DNA from: an uncultured Clostridia bacterium
GTDB taxonomy: Bacteria > Bacillota > Clostridia > UBA1381
NCBI GenBank assembly: GCA_934454145.1
Contig: CAKSFT010000004.1
Span: forward strand, 124,001 to 188,000
Length of the DNA stretch: 64,000 nt
Direction: 5' to 3'
Shown: positions 44,478 to 53,516 of the stretch, in pieces
Position numbering within the stretch: position 1 is the first letter of the stretch
Layout of the letters: each line of letters opens with the position of its first letter
The notes under the pieces: generated by a model
The model's input: the letters and a program-made list of their open reading frames with translations, nothing else
Databases searched by the model: none
Told to the model about the DNA's origin: nothing
Made by a program: the position numbers and the translations under genes

Positions 44478-44531
44478 TCTCCATTCCGCCGTCCTCCGCA
44501 AAAGCTACGGGCACATCGCCCGGGCGCAGAG
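44478..44531 (-). ncRNA. Leader element, copy D (HPrK-like gene)
   Basis: On the - strand the sequence CGGCGGAATGGAGATNTTT next to the start is almost identical to copy A. Upstream, CTCTGC (44526-44531) can pair with GCGGAG (44494-44499) around a CGGGC/GCCCG hairpin (44508-44522). The first hairpin and loop pairing of copies A and B are not conserved, so this is a divergent member or only the 3' half. Confidence 0.4.
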
Positions 44532-44615
44532 AATGACAATATATTTTTCTGCATACTGCATGTTTTTGCTGCATATTATTATAACAAACTTATTTTTTGC
44601 GGAGGGGTTTGTCAT

Positions 44616-45104
44616 ATGAGATATCAACGCGAAAAGGCTGTCGCCTATGCAAACGAATGGGCATACAGAAGAAATCCCAAATACTTCAATTTTCAGGAAC
44701 TCGGCGGCGACTGCACAAACTTCGCCTCACAGGTTCTTTTTGCCGGCAGCGGCGTCATGAACTACACCCCCACTTTCGGCTGGTTTTATATCAGCGCCGA
44801 AAACCGTACCCCGTCGTGGACAGGGGTAAATGAGCTTTACAGATTTCTGATAAACAACAAAGGCGCAGGGCCGCAGGCAAGACTTGTTGACCTTGCCCAA
44901 GTCGAGCCGGGCGATATAATCCAGCTCCGCTTTGAGCCTCATGACCGATTTGACCACTCGCCCGTCGTTACCGACAGGGGAGAAGGCACCGCCGAAACAA
45001 TCCTCCTTGCCGCGCACTCGCGCGATGTGGACTGCCGCCCGTTATCCACATATTCGTTTTATGAATACCGCTGTATCCACATATACAATGTCGGTGAGGG
45101 ATAA
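44616..45104 (+). CDS. Amidase-domain (Amidase_6) protein
   Basis: A 162-residue single domain of the putative amidase family: REKAVAYANEWAYRRNPKYF, then GGDCTNFASQVLFAGSG with the catalytic Cys near residue 32, and FDHSPVVTD with His near 112. This is a CHAP/NlpC-like papain fold seen in clostridial spore and wall proteins. There is no signal peptide, so export would need another route or it acts in the mother cell or cytosol. Start follows GGAGG. It ends directly against the next convergent gene. Confidence 0.85.
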   Translation: MRYQREKAVAYANEWAYRRNPKYFNFQELGGDCTNFASQVLFAGSGVMNYTPTFGWFYISAENRTPSWTGVNELYRFLINNKGAGPQARLVDLAQVEPGDIIQLRFEPHDRFDHSPVVTDRGEGTAETILLAAHSRDVDCRPLSTYSFYEYRCIHIYNVGEG

Positions 45105-45464
45105 CTAAATTATTTCGTATCCGCTTACCGAGAGAAGCTGTGCCGAAAGCGCAAGATTTTCTTTTTTGACAAAGATATAATCGGTGTTGAATGTGGAAAC
45201 CACAAATACACTTATATCATTGTCTGCAAGAATCGTGCTTATGCGCGATATTATCCCAATCAATGAAAAATCCAGCTCTGCGTCTATCATCATGCCGCAA
45301 AAACCGTCCTCGCACTCAAGCCACCCTCCCGGGCGGCTTTTTGTTTTGCAAAGCACCGAATTTTCGTTCTCCGTCCCGGCTGTGAAATACGGTTTTTCAA
45401 GCCCGGCCGGCATTTCGGCGTATTTCATAACCGAAAATTCATCTGTCAATATCTTTATTTTCAT
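45105..45464 (-). CDS. ACT domain-containing protein
   Basis: A 119-residue stand-alone ACT protein of the ACT_7 type: VMKYAEMPAGLEKPYFTAGTENENSVLC in the first half and FSLIGIISRISTILADNDISVFVVSTFNTDYIFVKKE in the second. Such proteins probably bind amino acids; the target is unknown. Its stop codon abuts the stop of the convergent amidase gene with no base between. Confidence 0.85.
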   Translation of the reverse strand: MKIKILTDEFSVMKYAEMPAGLEKPYFTAGTENENSVLCKTKSRPGGWLECEDGFCGMMIDAELDFSLIGIISRISTILADNDISVFVVSTFNTDYIFVKKENLALSAQLLSVSGYEII

Positions 45465-45496
45465 AATTTTTATACTCCGTCAAATCAAATTTATAA

Positions 45497-46834
45497 TCAG
45501 TTTATCTGCCTCAGGTGCTTGGGGAAATGGTTTTTCAGGACTCCGCCCGAGCCTTTTGCCCAGCCCATGCATACGCCGTGCCACGTCACCGCACACCAGC
45601 CCTTTATATCGGAGGAAAGTGTTTCGCCCCTCAGATATTTTCCGATTTCCTCAGTTTCAAAACAATTTTTTATCTCCCCGGGCTTCAGGGCAAGCACAAG
45701 CGCGTGCGACGGCTCAAATCTGCCTTTTTTGCATCTCCCCAGGAAAAGCCCTGCGCGCTCTGTCTTAATTTTGTCTATATTTATGCCGTCGGGCAAAAGC
45801 CAGAGCCGCTCCCCAAAGTTCACAAATCTGCCCGAAAGGTGCGTACAGAGATACTCTTTTTCAAAATCACGGAAAAGCTTTGCGCCTTCGCTCTCTTTTT
45901 CCGTCTTTCCGCACCTTTGCGGCAAAAATTCCCCGTCCTTTTCAAACACTGCAAAAAAGTGCCCCTCGCCCTTGTTTTTATGTGGAAATATCCGCCTTGT
46001 CATACTCATGTCATGTGCCGCATCCGCCCATTCGGCTCTGCCTTTTTCGAAAAACTCCATGCCGGGGTCCAGCAGATGCATGTCGGGGTATTTTGTGAGA
46101 ACATAGTCCGTCACGCCCTCGTCTTCACAGGGTGCAAAGGTGCATGTGGAATACAAAAGCCTTCCGCCGGGCGAAAGCATCGCCACCGCAGAGTCCAGTA
46201 TGTTCTTCTGCCGTGCGGCACAGCTCTCGGTGTGGGCAATGCTCCACTCCGAAACCGCGCGCGGCTCTTTCCTGAACATTCCCTCCCCGGAGCACGGCGC
46301 GTCAACAATGATTTTGTTGAAAAATCCGCCGTATTTTTCCGCAAGGCGTTTTGGATTTTCATTTGTCACAACTGCGTTTCTTATCCCCATTCTCTCTATG
46401 TTTTCGGATAAAATCAGGCTTCTTTTGGGGATAATTTCGTTTGCAGCCAAAAGCCCCTCCCCCTGCAAAAGTGCGCCGGCATATGTCGCTTTCCCCCCGG
46501 GTGCGGCGCACAAATCCAGCACATAGTCGCCTTTTTCGATGCCAAGCGCGGCAACCGGCGCCATGGCGGACGGCTCCTGGAAATAAAAAAGTCCGCTTAT
46601 ATGAAAAGGGCTTTTTCCGTCGGTTATGTCCTTTTTTACATAGTACCCCTCCGGGCACCACGGCACCTTCTCAAGCCCCGACAACAGCCCCCAAAGTTCT
46701 TCCGGTATACTTTTCAGGGTATTTATGCGAAGCCCCGAAAAGCTTTCTCCCGTGCAGAAAGCTTCTTTAAAAGCGCCGTATTCTTCCCCAAGCATTTTCC
46801 TCATTCTGTTTTCAAATTCAACAGGCAATTCCAT
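45497..46834 (-). CDS. RsmB/RsmF-type rRNA (cytosine-5) methyltransferase
   Basis: A 445-residue NOP2/Sun methyltransferase: YVLDLCAAPGGKATYAGALL (SAM motif I) near 100, VDAPCSGEGMFRKEP with the motif IV Cys near 182, LLYSTCTFAPCEDEGV with the catalytic TC motif near 225, and a C-terminal RsmF-like/PUA-type region. It methylates C5 of cytosines in 16S rRNA. Start ATG 46834 follows GGAGAA. Confidence 0.92.
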   Translation of the reverse strand: MELPVEFENRMRKMLGEEYGAFKEAFCTGESFSGLRINTLKSIPEELWGLLSGLEKVPWCPEGYYVKKDITDGKSPFHISGLFYFQEPSAMAPVAALGIEKGDYVLDLCAAPGGKATYAGALLQGEGLLAANEIIPKRSLILSENIERMGIRNAVVTNENPKRLAEKYGGFFNKIIVDAPCSGEGMFRKEPRAVSEWSIAHTESCAARQKNILDSAVAMLSPGGRLLYSTCTFAPCEDEGVTDYVLTKYPDMHLLDPGMEFFEKGRAEWADAAHDMSMTRRIFPHKNKGEGHFFAVFEKDGEFLPQRCGKTEKESEGAKLFRDFEKEYLCTHLSGRFVNFGERLWLLPDGINIDKIKTERAGLFLGRCKKGRFEPSHALVLALKPGEIKNCFETEEIGKYLRGETLSSDIKGWCAVTWHGVCMGWAKGSGGVLKNHFPKHLRQIN

Positions 46835-46844
46835 CTTATTCTCC

Positions 46845-48242
46845 TCACATGATAGGCGCAAACAGTCTGAAAAATCCTTCCTTCATGATGTTCGGTATAC
46901 CGCGTTTTTTATAAATTTCCATGGTAAGCTCATAGCTTTTCTCTTGGTCTGCAAGAAATATATTTCTGTTCCTGACCGATTCTTCACGGCTATACATAAA
47001 TGCATTTATTTCAAAATGCAAAAGGAAACTTCTCGTATCAATGTTTGTCGTGCCGATTGTGCACACTTCATCGTCACATACCAAGGTCTTGGAATGGATA
47101 AACCCCGGATAAAGATAAACCCTGACACCTGCCGCCAAAAGCTCGTCCATATATGACATTGTGGTATAATAAACATATTTTTTGTCGGGCACAGAGGGAA
47201 TCATCACCCTCACATCAACCCCCGACTGCGCCGCGGTCTTTATTGCGTCTAAAAAAGGCACGTCGGGCGCAAAGTACGGTGTCTGCAAAAATGCATAATC
47301 CCTTGCATGGGAAAGCATCTTTATCATGCCGCATTTGATTTCTTCGCACGTAGAGTCGGGGCCGCTTGCCACAATCTGCATCGGCAGACTGCGCCCGACA
47401 GGCATCGGCTTTTTAAAGAAAAGCGCCGAATTGTTTTTTATGTCCTCCCCTGTCGTGAATTCCCAGTCAAGGCAGAATATACGCTGTACTTCCGAAACAG
47501 CCTGCCCCACAATCCGCATGTGCGTGTCGCGCCATGGCGTCGGGCGCTTTTTGCCCATATATTCGTCACCGATGTTCATGCCGCCCATATAGGCGATTTT
47601 TCCATCAATTATGGCAAGCTTTCTGTGGTTTCTGTGGTTTATCAGCGAATATGAAAAAATATTCAGCGGAAAAAACGCCGCAACGTGCCCGTTGGTGTTA
47701 TTTTTCAGGCGCCGGAAGGTCTTGTACGGCGTCAGTATTGAACCGAACCCGTCATACAAAAAACGAACCTGCACACCCTCTTCCGCCTTGTCTGCCAAAA
47801 GCGAAAGCAACTTTTTGCCTATTTCATCATTATGTATTATAAAGTAGAGAAGATTCACCGTTTCCTTTGCGTTTTTTATGTCATCAAGCAAATCCTCATA
47901 CTTTTTTTCTGCCGAGGTGTACACCTTGACGTCATTCTTGTCGGTAAAAACGCTGTGCGCGGTGTTCTCAAAATATTTTATCATATGCAGATATTTTTCC
48001 GGCTCCGGCGCATTCTGGCGGTTTGTGGCAAAAGCCAGGCTTGCGTTTGCCTTTTCCAGATATTTCTTTTTTGTTCTGTGCTTAAGCCCCAGCCCAAACA
48101 CAAGATAAATCACCGGCCCAAGAACAGGCAGGACGATAAAGCACAAAACCCATGCCATTGCGCCCACCGGCTCTTTGCGCTGAAAACACACCACAGCAAT
48201 AATCAAAAAAATATTTACCGTATACAGCCAAAGAATAGACAT
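46845..48242 (-). CDS. cls: Cardiolipin synthase
   Basis: A 465-residue phospholipase D-superfamily enzyme: two N-terminal membrane helices (ILWLYTVNIFLIIAVVCF; VLCFIVLPVLGPVIYLVFGL), then HKD motifs HRNHRKLAIIDGKIAYMGG near 208 and HSKTLVCDDEVCTIGTTNID near 386. It condenses phosphatidylglycerols to cardiolipin at the membrane. Start ATG 48242 after GGAGGGG. Ten bases separate it from the methyltransferase. Confidence 0.94.
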   Translation of the reverse strand: MSILWLYTVNIFLIIAVVCFQRKEPVGAMAWVLCFIVLPVLGPVIYLVFGLGLKHRTKKKYLEKANASLAFATNRQNAPEPEKYLHMIKYFENTAHSVFTDKNDVKVYTSAEKKYEDLLDDIKNAKETVNLLYFIIHNDEIGKKLLSLLADKAEEGVQVRFLYDGFGSILTPYKTFRRLKNNTNGHVAAFFPLNIFSYSLINHRNHRKLAIIDGKIAYMGGMNIGDEYMGKKRPTPWRDTHMRIVGQAVSEVQRIFCLDWEFTTGEDIKNNSALFFKKPMPVGRSLPMQIVASGPDSTCEEIKCGMIKMLSHARDYAFLQTPYFAPDVPFLDAIKTAAQSGVDVRVMIPSVPDKKYVYYTTMSYMDELLAAGVRVYLYPGFIHSKTLVCDDEVCTIGTTNIDTRSFLLHFEINAFMYSREESVRNRNIFLADQEKSYELTMEIYKKRGIPNIMKEGFFRLFAPIM

Positions 48243-48277
48243 CTGCGCACCACACCCCTCCGAAAAAAATTTCCCAA

Positions 48278-48721
48278 TCAGCCTCTTTTTCTGCGTTTTT
48301 CTGCCGCAAGCCACGCAAAAACAAAGCATATACACGCAAAACACGTCCCGGCAAAATCCACAAAAATGTCCGAAACCATACTTCCGCGGCCTTCAAAAAA
48401 CAACTGTATCAGCTCGTCGATACACGCCGTGAATAGTCCCGTAAAAAGCACATATATCAGCGCCTTGTGATATTTCACCGAGAAAAGCGCCGCGCTGAGA
48501 AATGCCCCCTGCAAAAAGAACTCAAAAAAATGCGCCGACTTCCTCACCGCCACCACGGCGCTGTCCGCATTCTTAAACAAAAAACCCAAATATCTGACAG
48601 CAAGGCTGACAAATATCCCGCTTTGCTGTGACGACGCCGCGGCGGGCTTTGCTGAATTTTTGAATATAAACACCGTCACCACCGCAAACAACAGCCAAAA
48701 AACAATTTTTATCTTCTTCAC
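48278..48721 (-). CDS. VanZ family protein
   Basis: A 147-residue four-helix protein: KSAHFFEFFLQGAFLSAALFS near 63 and CIDELIQLFFEGRGSMVSDIFVDFAGT near 103, the standard VanZ pattern. VanZ of Tn1546 gives slight teicoplanin resistance; chromosomal members are mostly of unknown role. Start GTG 48721, 7 bases after CGGAGG, just inside the edge of the R1 repeat. Confidence 0.88.
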   Translation of the reverse strand: MKKIKIVFWLLFAVVTVFIFKNSAKPAAASSQQSGIFVSLAVRYLGFLFKNADSAVVAVRKSAHFFEFFLQGAFLSAALFSVKYHKALIYVLFTGLFTACIDELIQLFFEGRGSMVSDIFVDFAGTCFACICFVFAWLAAEKRRKRG

Positions 48722-48740
48722 AATAATCCTCCGTATTTTA

Positions 48741-48950
48741 AATTGTAAAATGTAAATTTTACAATCAGCCACCGCATCTTTGCGGGAGTATCGGGGGTGC
48801 CAACCACTGATTGGTCATCAAAAATGACCACATGTGCGTCATTTTTGGCTGAAATAAAAAGTTTCAACCTGTCGTAAAGTTAAAATCGGACGGAACTTTT
48901 TATTTCTACCCAAGAATTTTAATTGGAAAACGTTAGGTTTTCAATTACCC
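48741..48950 (+). mobile_element. MITE-like element R1, near-full copy
   Basis: About 210 bp. The left end is degraded (AATTGTAAAATG), the right end GGTTTTCAATTACCC is recognisable. The interior is the same as the other copies with a few substitutions, e.g. AAAAATGACC..CGTCATTTTT, breaking one base pair. It separates vanZ from the SDR gene and ends 3 bp from the SDR stop codon. Confidence 0.82.
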
Positions 48951-48952
48951 GT

Positions 48953-49642
48953 TCAGACGATGTTCCAGCCCCCCGACACGCTTATCACCTGACCTGTTAT
49001 ATAATCCGCCATGTCTGACGCCAAAAACAGCATCGCCTGTGCTGCCTCCTTCGGCGTTCCGCACCGCCCAAGCGGAATTTCTTTTTCCAGTTCTTCTATG
49101 TCCTCTTTTGCGAGGTGAGAATTCATGGGACTTTCAATCATGCCGGGCGACACACAGTTCACCGTCACCCCCGAAAGGCTGACCTCTTTGGCAAGCGCCT
49201 TTGTAAAGCCGATTACCGCCGCCTTGGAGGCGGAATAGTGCACCTCACAGCTTGCCCCCACTTCGCCCCATATCGACGCCACATTTATCACCTTTCCGCT
49301 TTTTTTGCTTATCATATAAGGCAAAAATGCCTTTGTTGTGCGGAAAATACCCTTTATGTTTACATCAAACATTCTGTCCCAATCCTGTCCGGTTATGTCG
49401 CAAAACATCTTCTGCCCGGCAATGCCGCTGTTGTTTATCAGGACATCTGCGCCGCCGATTTTCTCTGCCGCCGCCAAAACCGATTCATCTGACGTGACGT
49501 CCATACGGACAAGATTCACGCCCGAAATTTTGGGCATATTCCGGTTGAACGCCGCATAAACAATATACCCGGCGTCCCTGAAGGCTTCCGCCGCCGCACC
49601 GCCGATTGCGCCCGACGCGCCTGTTATCACTGCTTTTTTCAT
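48953..49642 (-). CDS. SDR family oxidoreductase (FabG-like)
   Basis: A 229-residue short-chain dehydrogenase: TGASGAIGGAAAEAF at 7-21 (cofactor Gly motif), NNSGIAG near 77, active-site Ser-Tyr-Lys with HYSASKAAVIGF near 147, and SPGMIESPM near 178. It resembles 3-oxoacyl-ACP reductase, but sits alone next to an ArsR-type regulator, so substrate is undecided. Confidence 0.9.
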   Translation of the reverse strand: MKKAVITGASGAIGGAAAEAFRDAGYIVYAAFNRNMPKISGVNLVRMDVTSDESVLAAAEKIGGADVLINNSGIAGQKMFCDITGQDWDRMFDVNIKGIFRTTKAFLPYMISKKSGKVINVASIWGEVGASCEVHYSASKAAVIGFTKALAKEVSLSGVTVNCVSPGMIESPMNSHLAKEDIEELEKEIPLGRCGTPKEAAQAMLFLASDMADYITGQVISVSGGWNIV

Positions 49643-49650
49643 AGAATCTC

Positions 49651-50001
49651 CTATTCGCTCATATGAATCATGCCCTGCTCGATTATGCGCTTGACATGGT
49701 CATCATCCAGTGAATAAAACGTGTTTTTGCCGTCACGGCGCGATTTCACAAGCCGCGCCTGTTTTAAAACCCTCAGCTGGTGGCTCACCGCCGACTGCGT
49801 CATACCCACAGATTCCGCGATATCATACACGCATTTTTCGGTGTCAAAAAGCGTCCACAAAATTTTTATCCTGGTGGCATCGGCAAAAACCTTAAAAATT
49901 TCCGAAAGTCTTGCAACAGTATCATTGTCCGGGAGAGTTTTTTTCAGCTTTTCAACGATATTAAGATTATATCTGCAATATTCACATCTTTCTTTTTCCA
50001 T
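49651..50001 (-). CDS. ArsR/SmtB family transcriptional regulator
   Basis: A 116-residue winged-helix repressor. N-terminal CEYC pair, KVFADATRIKILWTLF near 38, then CVYDIAESVGMTQSAVSHQLRVLKQARLVKSRRDGKN (recognition helix), and a C-terminal DDDHVKRIIEQGMIHM with Asp and His in the alpha-5 position. The Cys in EKCVYD and the N-terminal Cys pair suggest CadC/CmtR-like thiolate metal sensing. It is upstream of the SDR gene, 8 bp gap; no metal exporter is nearby, which is odd. Confidence 0.85.
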   Translation of the reverse strand: MEKERCEYCRYNLNIVEKLKKTLPDNDTVARLSEIFKVFADATRIKILWTLFDTEKCVYDIAESVGMTQSAVSHQLRVLKQARLVKSRRDGKNTFYSLDDDHVKRIIEQGMIHMSE

Positions 50002-50152
50002 AAAATCATACACTTTCCTTTCCGTTGATACGTCCCGCCAAAAATACAAAAAAGCTTTTACTTAATTATACTATCACTTTTTAAAAATGTCAAACAAACG
50101 CCGCAAAAGATAAAGCTATGCATAAAATATCTGCACAGCTTTCCCCGCAAGT

Positions 50153-50329
50153 TCAGTCTATATTGATTGCCTCGGCATCGCCGCCCGCCGACTCGTTTAC
50201 CTGGATATCCACAGAATCACCGTATTCCGGAAGCTCTTTTGCCGAAATCAGTTCGTCAACATTTGTGCCGGACGCACAGCCAGAAAGAGCCGCCAACAAG
50301 GCAAAAAGCACCGCCATCTTTTTTATCAT
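50153..50329 (-). CDS. Small lipoprotein
   Basis: 58 residues: signal KKMAVLFALLAALSGCAS with a lipobox Cys near 18, then a short acidic tail. Start ATG 50329 follows AAGGA. It lies 31 bp after the YARHG lipoprotein gene in the same direction, so it may be its operon partner. Function unknown; too short for domain assignment. Confidence 0.6.
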   Translation of the reverse strand: MIKKMAVLFALLAALSGCASGTNVDELISAKELPEYGDSVDIQVNESAGGDAEAINID

Positions 50330-50360
50330 AAAAAATCCTTCCTTTCCAAAACCGCAAAAA

Positions 50361-51305
50361 TCAAAGCTTTGATTCATATTCCTTTATCAGCTTTATATTT
50401 GCTTTCTCGACATTGTTCAAGTCCTTCCACAAAACCGCGGCAACGGGCTTGTACCATGTTTTTGCCGAAAAATACGATATGTACTTATTTGTCGTAAATA
50501 TGTGCCCCTTCCTTGCGTATATCTCGTTTCTGAGCAGTGCAAGGTCTGCACGGCTCATGGTTTTAAGCTGTTCTGCCGTGAGGAGCGTTGTGTCGCTGGG
50601 GTAGATGTATGCGTCGGCAGAAACATTTACGTTTATCGCCGCGGCTATCTTTTTGGGAGATGCCGCGGTTTTCTTTGCTGTGTTCTTCTTCGAGGTTTTT
50701 GCCGCCTGTTTTGCGGCTGTCTGTTTTTGTGCTTCAAGCTTTTTTGCATCTTCTGCCGCTTTTTTCTCCTGTTCCTGTTTTTCTGCCTGTGCCGCCTGTA
50801 AAGAGGCGATTGAGGTCTTATATTCATTCAGCTTATCGGTCTGTTCGGGCGAAAGCAGATTTGTGTCAATCTTTTCCGCCGCCGCGACAGCGGACGCCAA
50901 ATCCCCGGCGGACAGCTTGTCCGAAACCTCCGCCAAAAGCGTCTGTGCCTGTACGGATTTTTCAACATCGCTTTTGAGTGTAGTGATTTTTTCTGCTATG
51001 CCATAATTTACATAGCTCTCGTCCATCTTGGACAAAATCTTCTGTGCTTCGGCGAAATCCTTTTCTTCATATGCTTTTCCCGCCTGGTAAAATTTCAGCG
51101 TAATGTCATAAAGGCGGTTCACCTCGTCATCGGTGTTCCCGTGTTCCACAGCAACGGAAAATGCCTTCGCCGCCGTTTCATAGTCGCCGCTGTCAAAATA
51201 TGCCCTGCCTTTTTCCGCCGCCTCCTTTGCAATGTCCGTGCCGCATGCGCACAGCATCAAAAGACACATCAAAGCCGCCGCAAAAGTAATTATCTTCTTT
51301 TTCAA
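50361..51305 (-). CDS. Lipoprotein with TPR-like, coiled-coil and YARHG domains
   Basis: About 314 residues from TTG 51305, which sits 9 bases after GAGGAG: signal with LCAC lipobox, TPR-like repeats (GRAYFDSGDYETAAKAFSVA), a Lys/Ala/Gln-rich coiled coil near 170-225, and a C-terminal YARHG domain (RNEIYARKGHIFTTNKY..WYKP). The YARHG domain is extracellular and found in many Firmicutes lipoproteins. An upstream in-frame ATG (51338) would bury the signal peptide and is rejected. Confidence 0.82.
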   Translation of the reverse strand: MKKKIITFAAALMCLLMLCACGTDIAKEAAEKGRAYFDSGDYETAAKAFSVAVEHGNTDDEVNRLYDITLKFYQAGKAYEEKDFAEAQKILSKMDESYVNYGIAEKITTLKSDVEKSVQAQTLLAEVSDKLSAGDLASAVAAAEKIDTNLLSPEQTDKLNEYKTSIASLQAAQAEKQEQEKKAAEDAKKLEAQKQTAAKQAAKTSKKNTAKKTAASPKKIAAAINVNVSADAYIYPSDTTLLTAEQLKTMSRADLALLRNEIYARKGHIFTTNKYISYFSAKTWYKPVAAVLWKDLNNVEKANIKLIKEYESKL

Positions 51306-51343
51306 AACCCTTTTCTCCTCTTCCGCCATATCCGGCATTATTT

Positions 51344-52591
51344 TTATCTTATCTGACCGTTTCCTTTTATCACGTATTTTATCGACGTAAGCTGTTCCAG
51401 CCCCATCGGACCCCTTGCGTGCATTTTTTGGGTGCTTATGCCGATTTCGGCGCCAAAGCCAAATTCAAACCCATCGGTGAACCTCGTCGACGCGTTGGCA
51501 TATACCGCCGCGGCGTCCACTTCCTTCAAAAACCGCTCCGCCGTTTCGGGGTTGTCGGTCACAATCGCCTCGGAATGTTTTGTATTATATTTATTTATAT
51601 GGCTGATAGCTTCCGAAACACCGTCAACAATTTTAACCGCAATGATATAATCGTTATACTCCGTGCTCCAGTCCTCTTCTGTCGCCGCCTTCAGCCCCGG
51701 GCAGATTTTCAGGCATTTTTCACATGCGCGTATCTCCACCCCGTCCTTTTTCAGGACGTCTGCAATCACCGGCAGATACTCCGGCGCAATTTTTTGGTCA
51801 ATCAAAAGAGTTTCCGCGGCATTGCACACCGACGGTCTGCTCACCTTTGCATTTTCGACAATCTTTGTCGCCATGTCAAAGTCACAGTCGCCGTCTACAT
51901 ACACATGGCAGTTCCCGGCGGCGGTTTCTATGACAGGCACGGTTGCATTTTCCACAACGGTCTTTATCAGCCCCGCGCCGCCCCTGGGGATAAGCAGGTC
52001 GATATACCCGTTCATACGCATAAGCTCTCTTGCGGTTTCTCTTGAAGTATCTTCAACAATATCCATGCTCCCCTCCGGTATGCCTGCCTTGTATGCCGCC
52101 TGCTGCATAACCTTCATTATGGCTTTGTTGGAATTTATCGCTTCACTGCCGCCCCTCAAAATCACCGCATTGGAGGTTTTCAGACAAAGCGCCGCCGCGT
52201 CCGCCGTCACATTTGGGCGTGCCTCAAAAATTATTGCAATGACGCCCATCGGCACCCTCTTTCGCGATATCACAAGCCCGTTTGGCCTTGTCCATTCGTC
52301 CACCGTTTTCCCAATCGGGTCGGGCAGCGCCGCCACCTGGCGCACACCCTCGGCGATGCCGGCGATGCGCTCCTCCGTCAGGGTCAGGCGGTCAATCATC
52401 GCCTCTCTGATGCCCTTTTTGCGCGCCGATTCTATGTCCTTTTTGTTTGCATCAATTATGCTTTTGCTTTCTGCCAAAAGCGCGTCTGCCACTGCTCTAA
52501 GCGCCCTGTTTTTCGTTTCGGTGTCAACAACCGCAAGCGAAAATGCCGCATTTTTGGCAAGCTCACCTTTTCTCAACAATTCTTCAGTCAT
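51344..52591 (-). CDS. proA: Glutamate-5-semialdehyde dehydrogenase
   Basis: A 415-residue aldehyde-dehydrogenase-fold enzyme: IFEARPNVTADAAALCLKTSNAVILRGG near 125, and VCNAAETLLID near 253 with catalytic Cys. It reduces glutamyl-5-phosphate to the semialdehyde in proline synthesis. Two bases downstream of proB; same operon. Confidence 0.95.
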   Translation of the reverse strand: MTEELLRKGELAKNAAFSLAVVDTETKNRALRAVADALLAESKSIIDANKKDIESARKKGIREAMIDRLTLTEERIAGIAEGVRQVAALPDPIGKTVDEWTRPNGLVISRKRVPMGVIAIIFEARPNVTADAAALCLKTSNAVILRGGSEAINSNKAIMKVMQQAAYKAGIPEGSMDIVEDTSRETARELMRMNGYIDLLIPRGGAGLIKTVVENATVPVIETAAGNCHVYVDGDCDFDMATKIVENAKVSRPSVCNAAETLLIDQKIAPEYLPVIADVLKKDGVEIRACEKCLKICPGLKAATEEDWSTEYNDYIIAVKIVDGVSEAISHINKYNTKHSEAIVTDNPETAERFLKEVDAAAVYANASTRFTDGFEFGFGAEIGISTQKMHARGPMGLEQLTSIKYVIKGNGQIR

Positions 52592-52593
52592 GT

Positions 52594-53409
52594 CTATTCC
52601 TCTTCTTTACAGAAATTTTTGGAAACAAACAGCGTCCCCGAAGGTTCTCCCTCCAGTATGCCATAAAGCTTGAATATGTCGTTTCCGTTTGTGATTATCA
52701 TATGTATGCCCGCATTGACAGCAAGTTCTGCCGCGTTGAGCTTTGTGACCATGCCGCCGGTGCCCCTCTTTGTCCCGGCGCCCCCGGCAATGCCGCGCAC
52801 AGACTCCACGTCATACACCATCGGTATCAGCTTTGCATCTCTGTTTGTGTGCGGGTCGCTGTCATAAAGCCCGTCAATGTCGGAAAACAGCACCAAAAGG
52901 TCCGCATCAATAAGGTCTGCCACGACTGCGGAAAGAATGTCATTGTCACCTATTTCCACTTCATCAACCGACACCGTGTCATTTTCATTTACGACAGGTA
53001 TTATGCCCATCTCAAGCAGGGTGCAAAAGGTGTTTTGTATATTCCTCTTTCTGCGCGGAATCACAATGTCGTCACGGGTCAGCAGAATTTGCGCCACTGT
53101 GTTGTTGTACTCGGAAAACATCTTGTCATAAAGATACATCAGCTCACACTGACCGACAGCCGCAACGGCTTGTCTTTTGTTGGTTTCCTTCGGCTTTTCC
53201 GCAAGCCCCAGCTTGCCGACAGCAATGCCGATTGCGCCGGAGGACACCAGTATTATCTCCTTGCCGCTGTTGTGCAAATCCGAAAGCACACGCGCCAGGG
53301 TGTCGATTCTTTTTATGTTCATCTTCCCCGTGTCATATGTAAGTGTCGATGTCCCGACCTTCACTACAATTCTCTTGGCTTTTTTTATATCATCATAAAT
53401 GTGCTGCAT
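52594..53409 (-). CDS. proB: Glutamate 5-kinase (no PUA domain)
   Basis: A 271-residue amino-acid kinase: VVKVGTSTLT at 13-22, LVSSGAIGIAVGKLGL near 54, PVVNENDTVSVDE near 133 and GTGGMVTKLNAAELA near 209. It phosphorylates glutamate, the proline-inhibited step. The C-terminal PUA domain of the E. coli enzyme is absent, as in several Firmicutes. Start after GGGAG. Confidence 0.95.
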   Translation of the reverse strand: MQHIYDDIKKAKRIVVKVGTSTLTYDTGKMNIKRIDTLARVLSDLHNSGKEIILVSSGAIGIAVGKLGLAEKPKETNKRQAVAAVGQCELMYLYDKMFSEYNNTVAQILLTRDDIVIPRRKRNIQNTFCTLLEMGIIPVVNENDTVSVDEVEIGDNDILSAVVADLIDADLLVLFSDIDGLYDSDPHTNRDAKLIPMVYDVESVRGIAGGAGTKRGTGGMVTKLNAAELAVNAGIHMIITNGNDIFKLYGILEGEPSGTLFVSKNFCKEEE

Positions 53410-53482
53410 TGTTATTCTCCCTTGATTAAGGCATTTTATGGGTTAATCTTACAATCACCTATTTATCTCATTTTACTATACT

Positions 53483-53511
53483 ATTATATCCTTATATTAT
53501 ATATTTGTAAA
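53483..53511 (-). promoter_or_regulatory. Predicted proBA promoter
   Basis: On the - strand TTTACA (53506-53511), 17-bp spacer, TATAAT (53483-53488), about 75 nt before proB. It begins right at the end of the leuA terminator. Confidence 0.6.
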
Positions 53512-53516
53512 TAACA

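Noticed and set aside
53440..53470. Another R1 end before proB (TTACAATCACCTATTTA)
   Set aside because: Only ~12 bases resemble the end and no inverted partner is seen.
52543..53514. 323-residue + strand frame opposite proB
   Set aside because: Shadow of proB continuing into AT-rich non-coding DNA.
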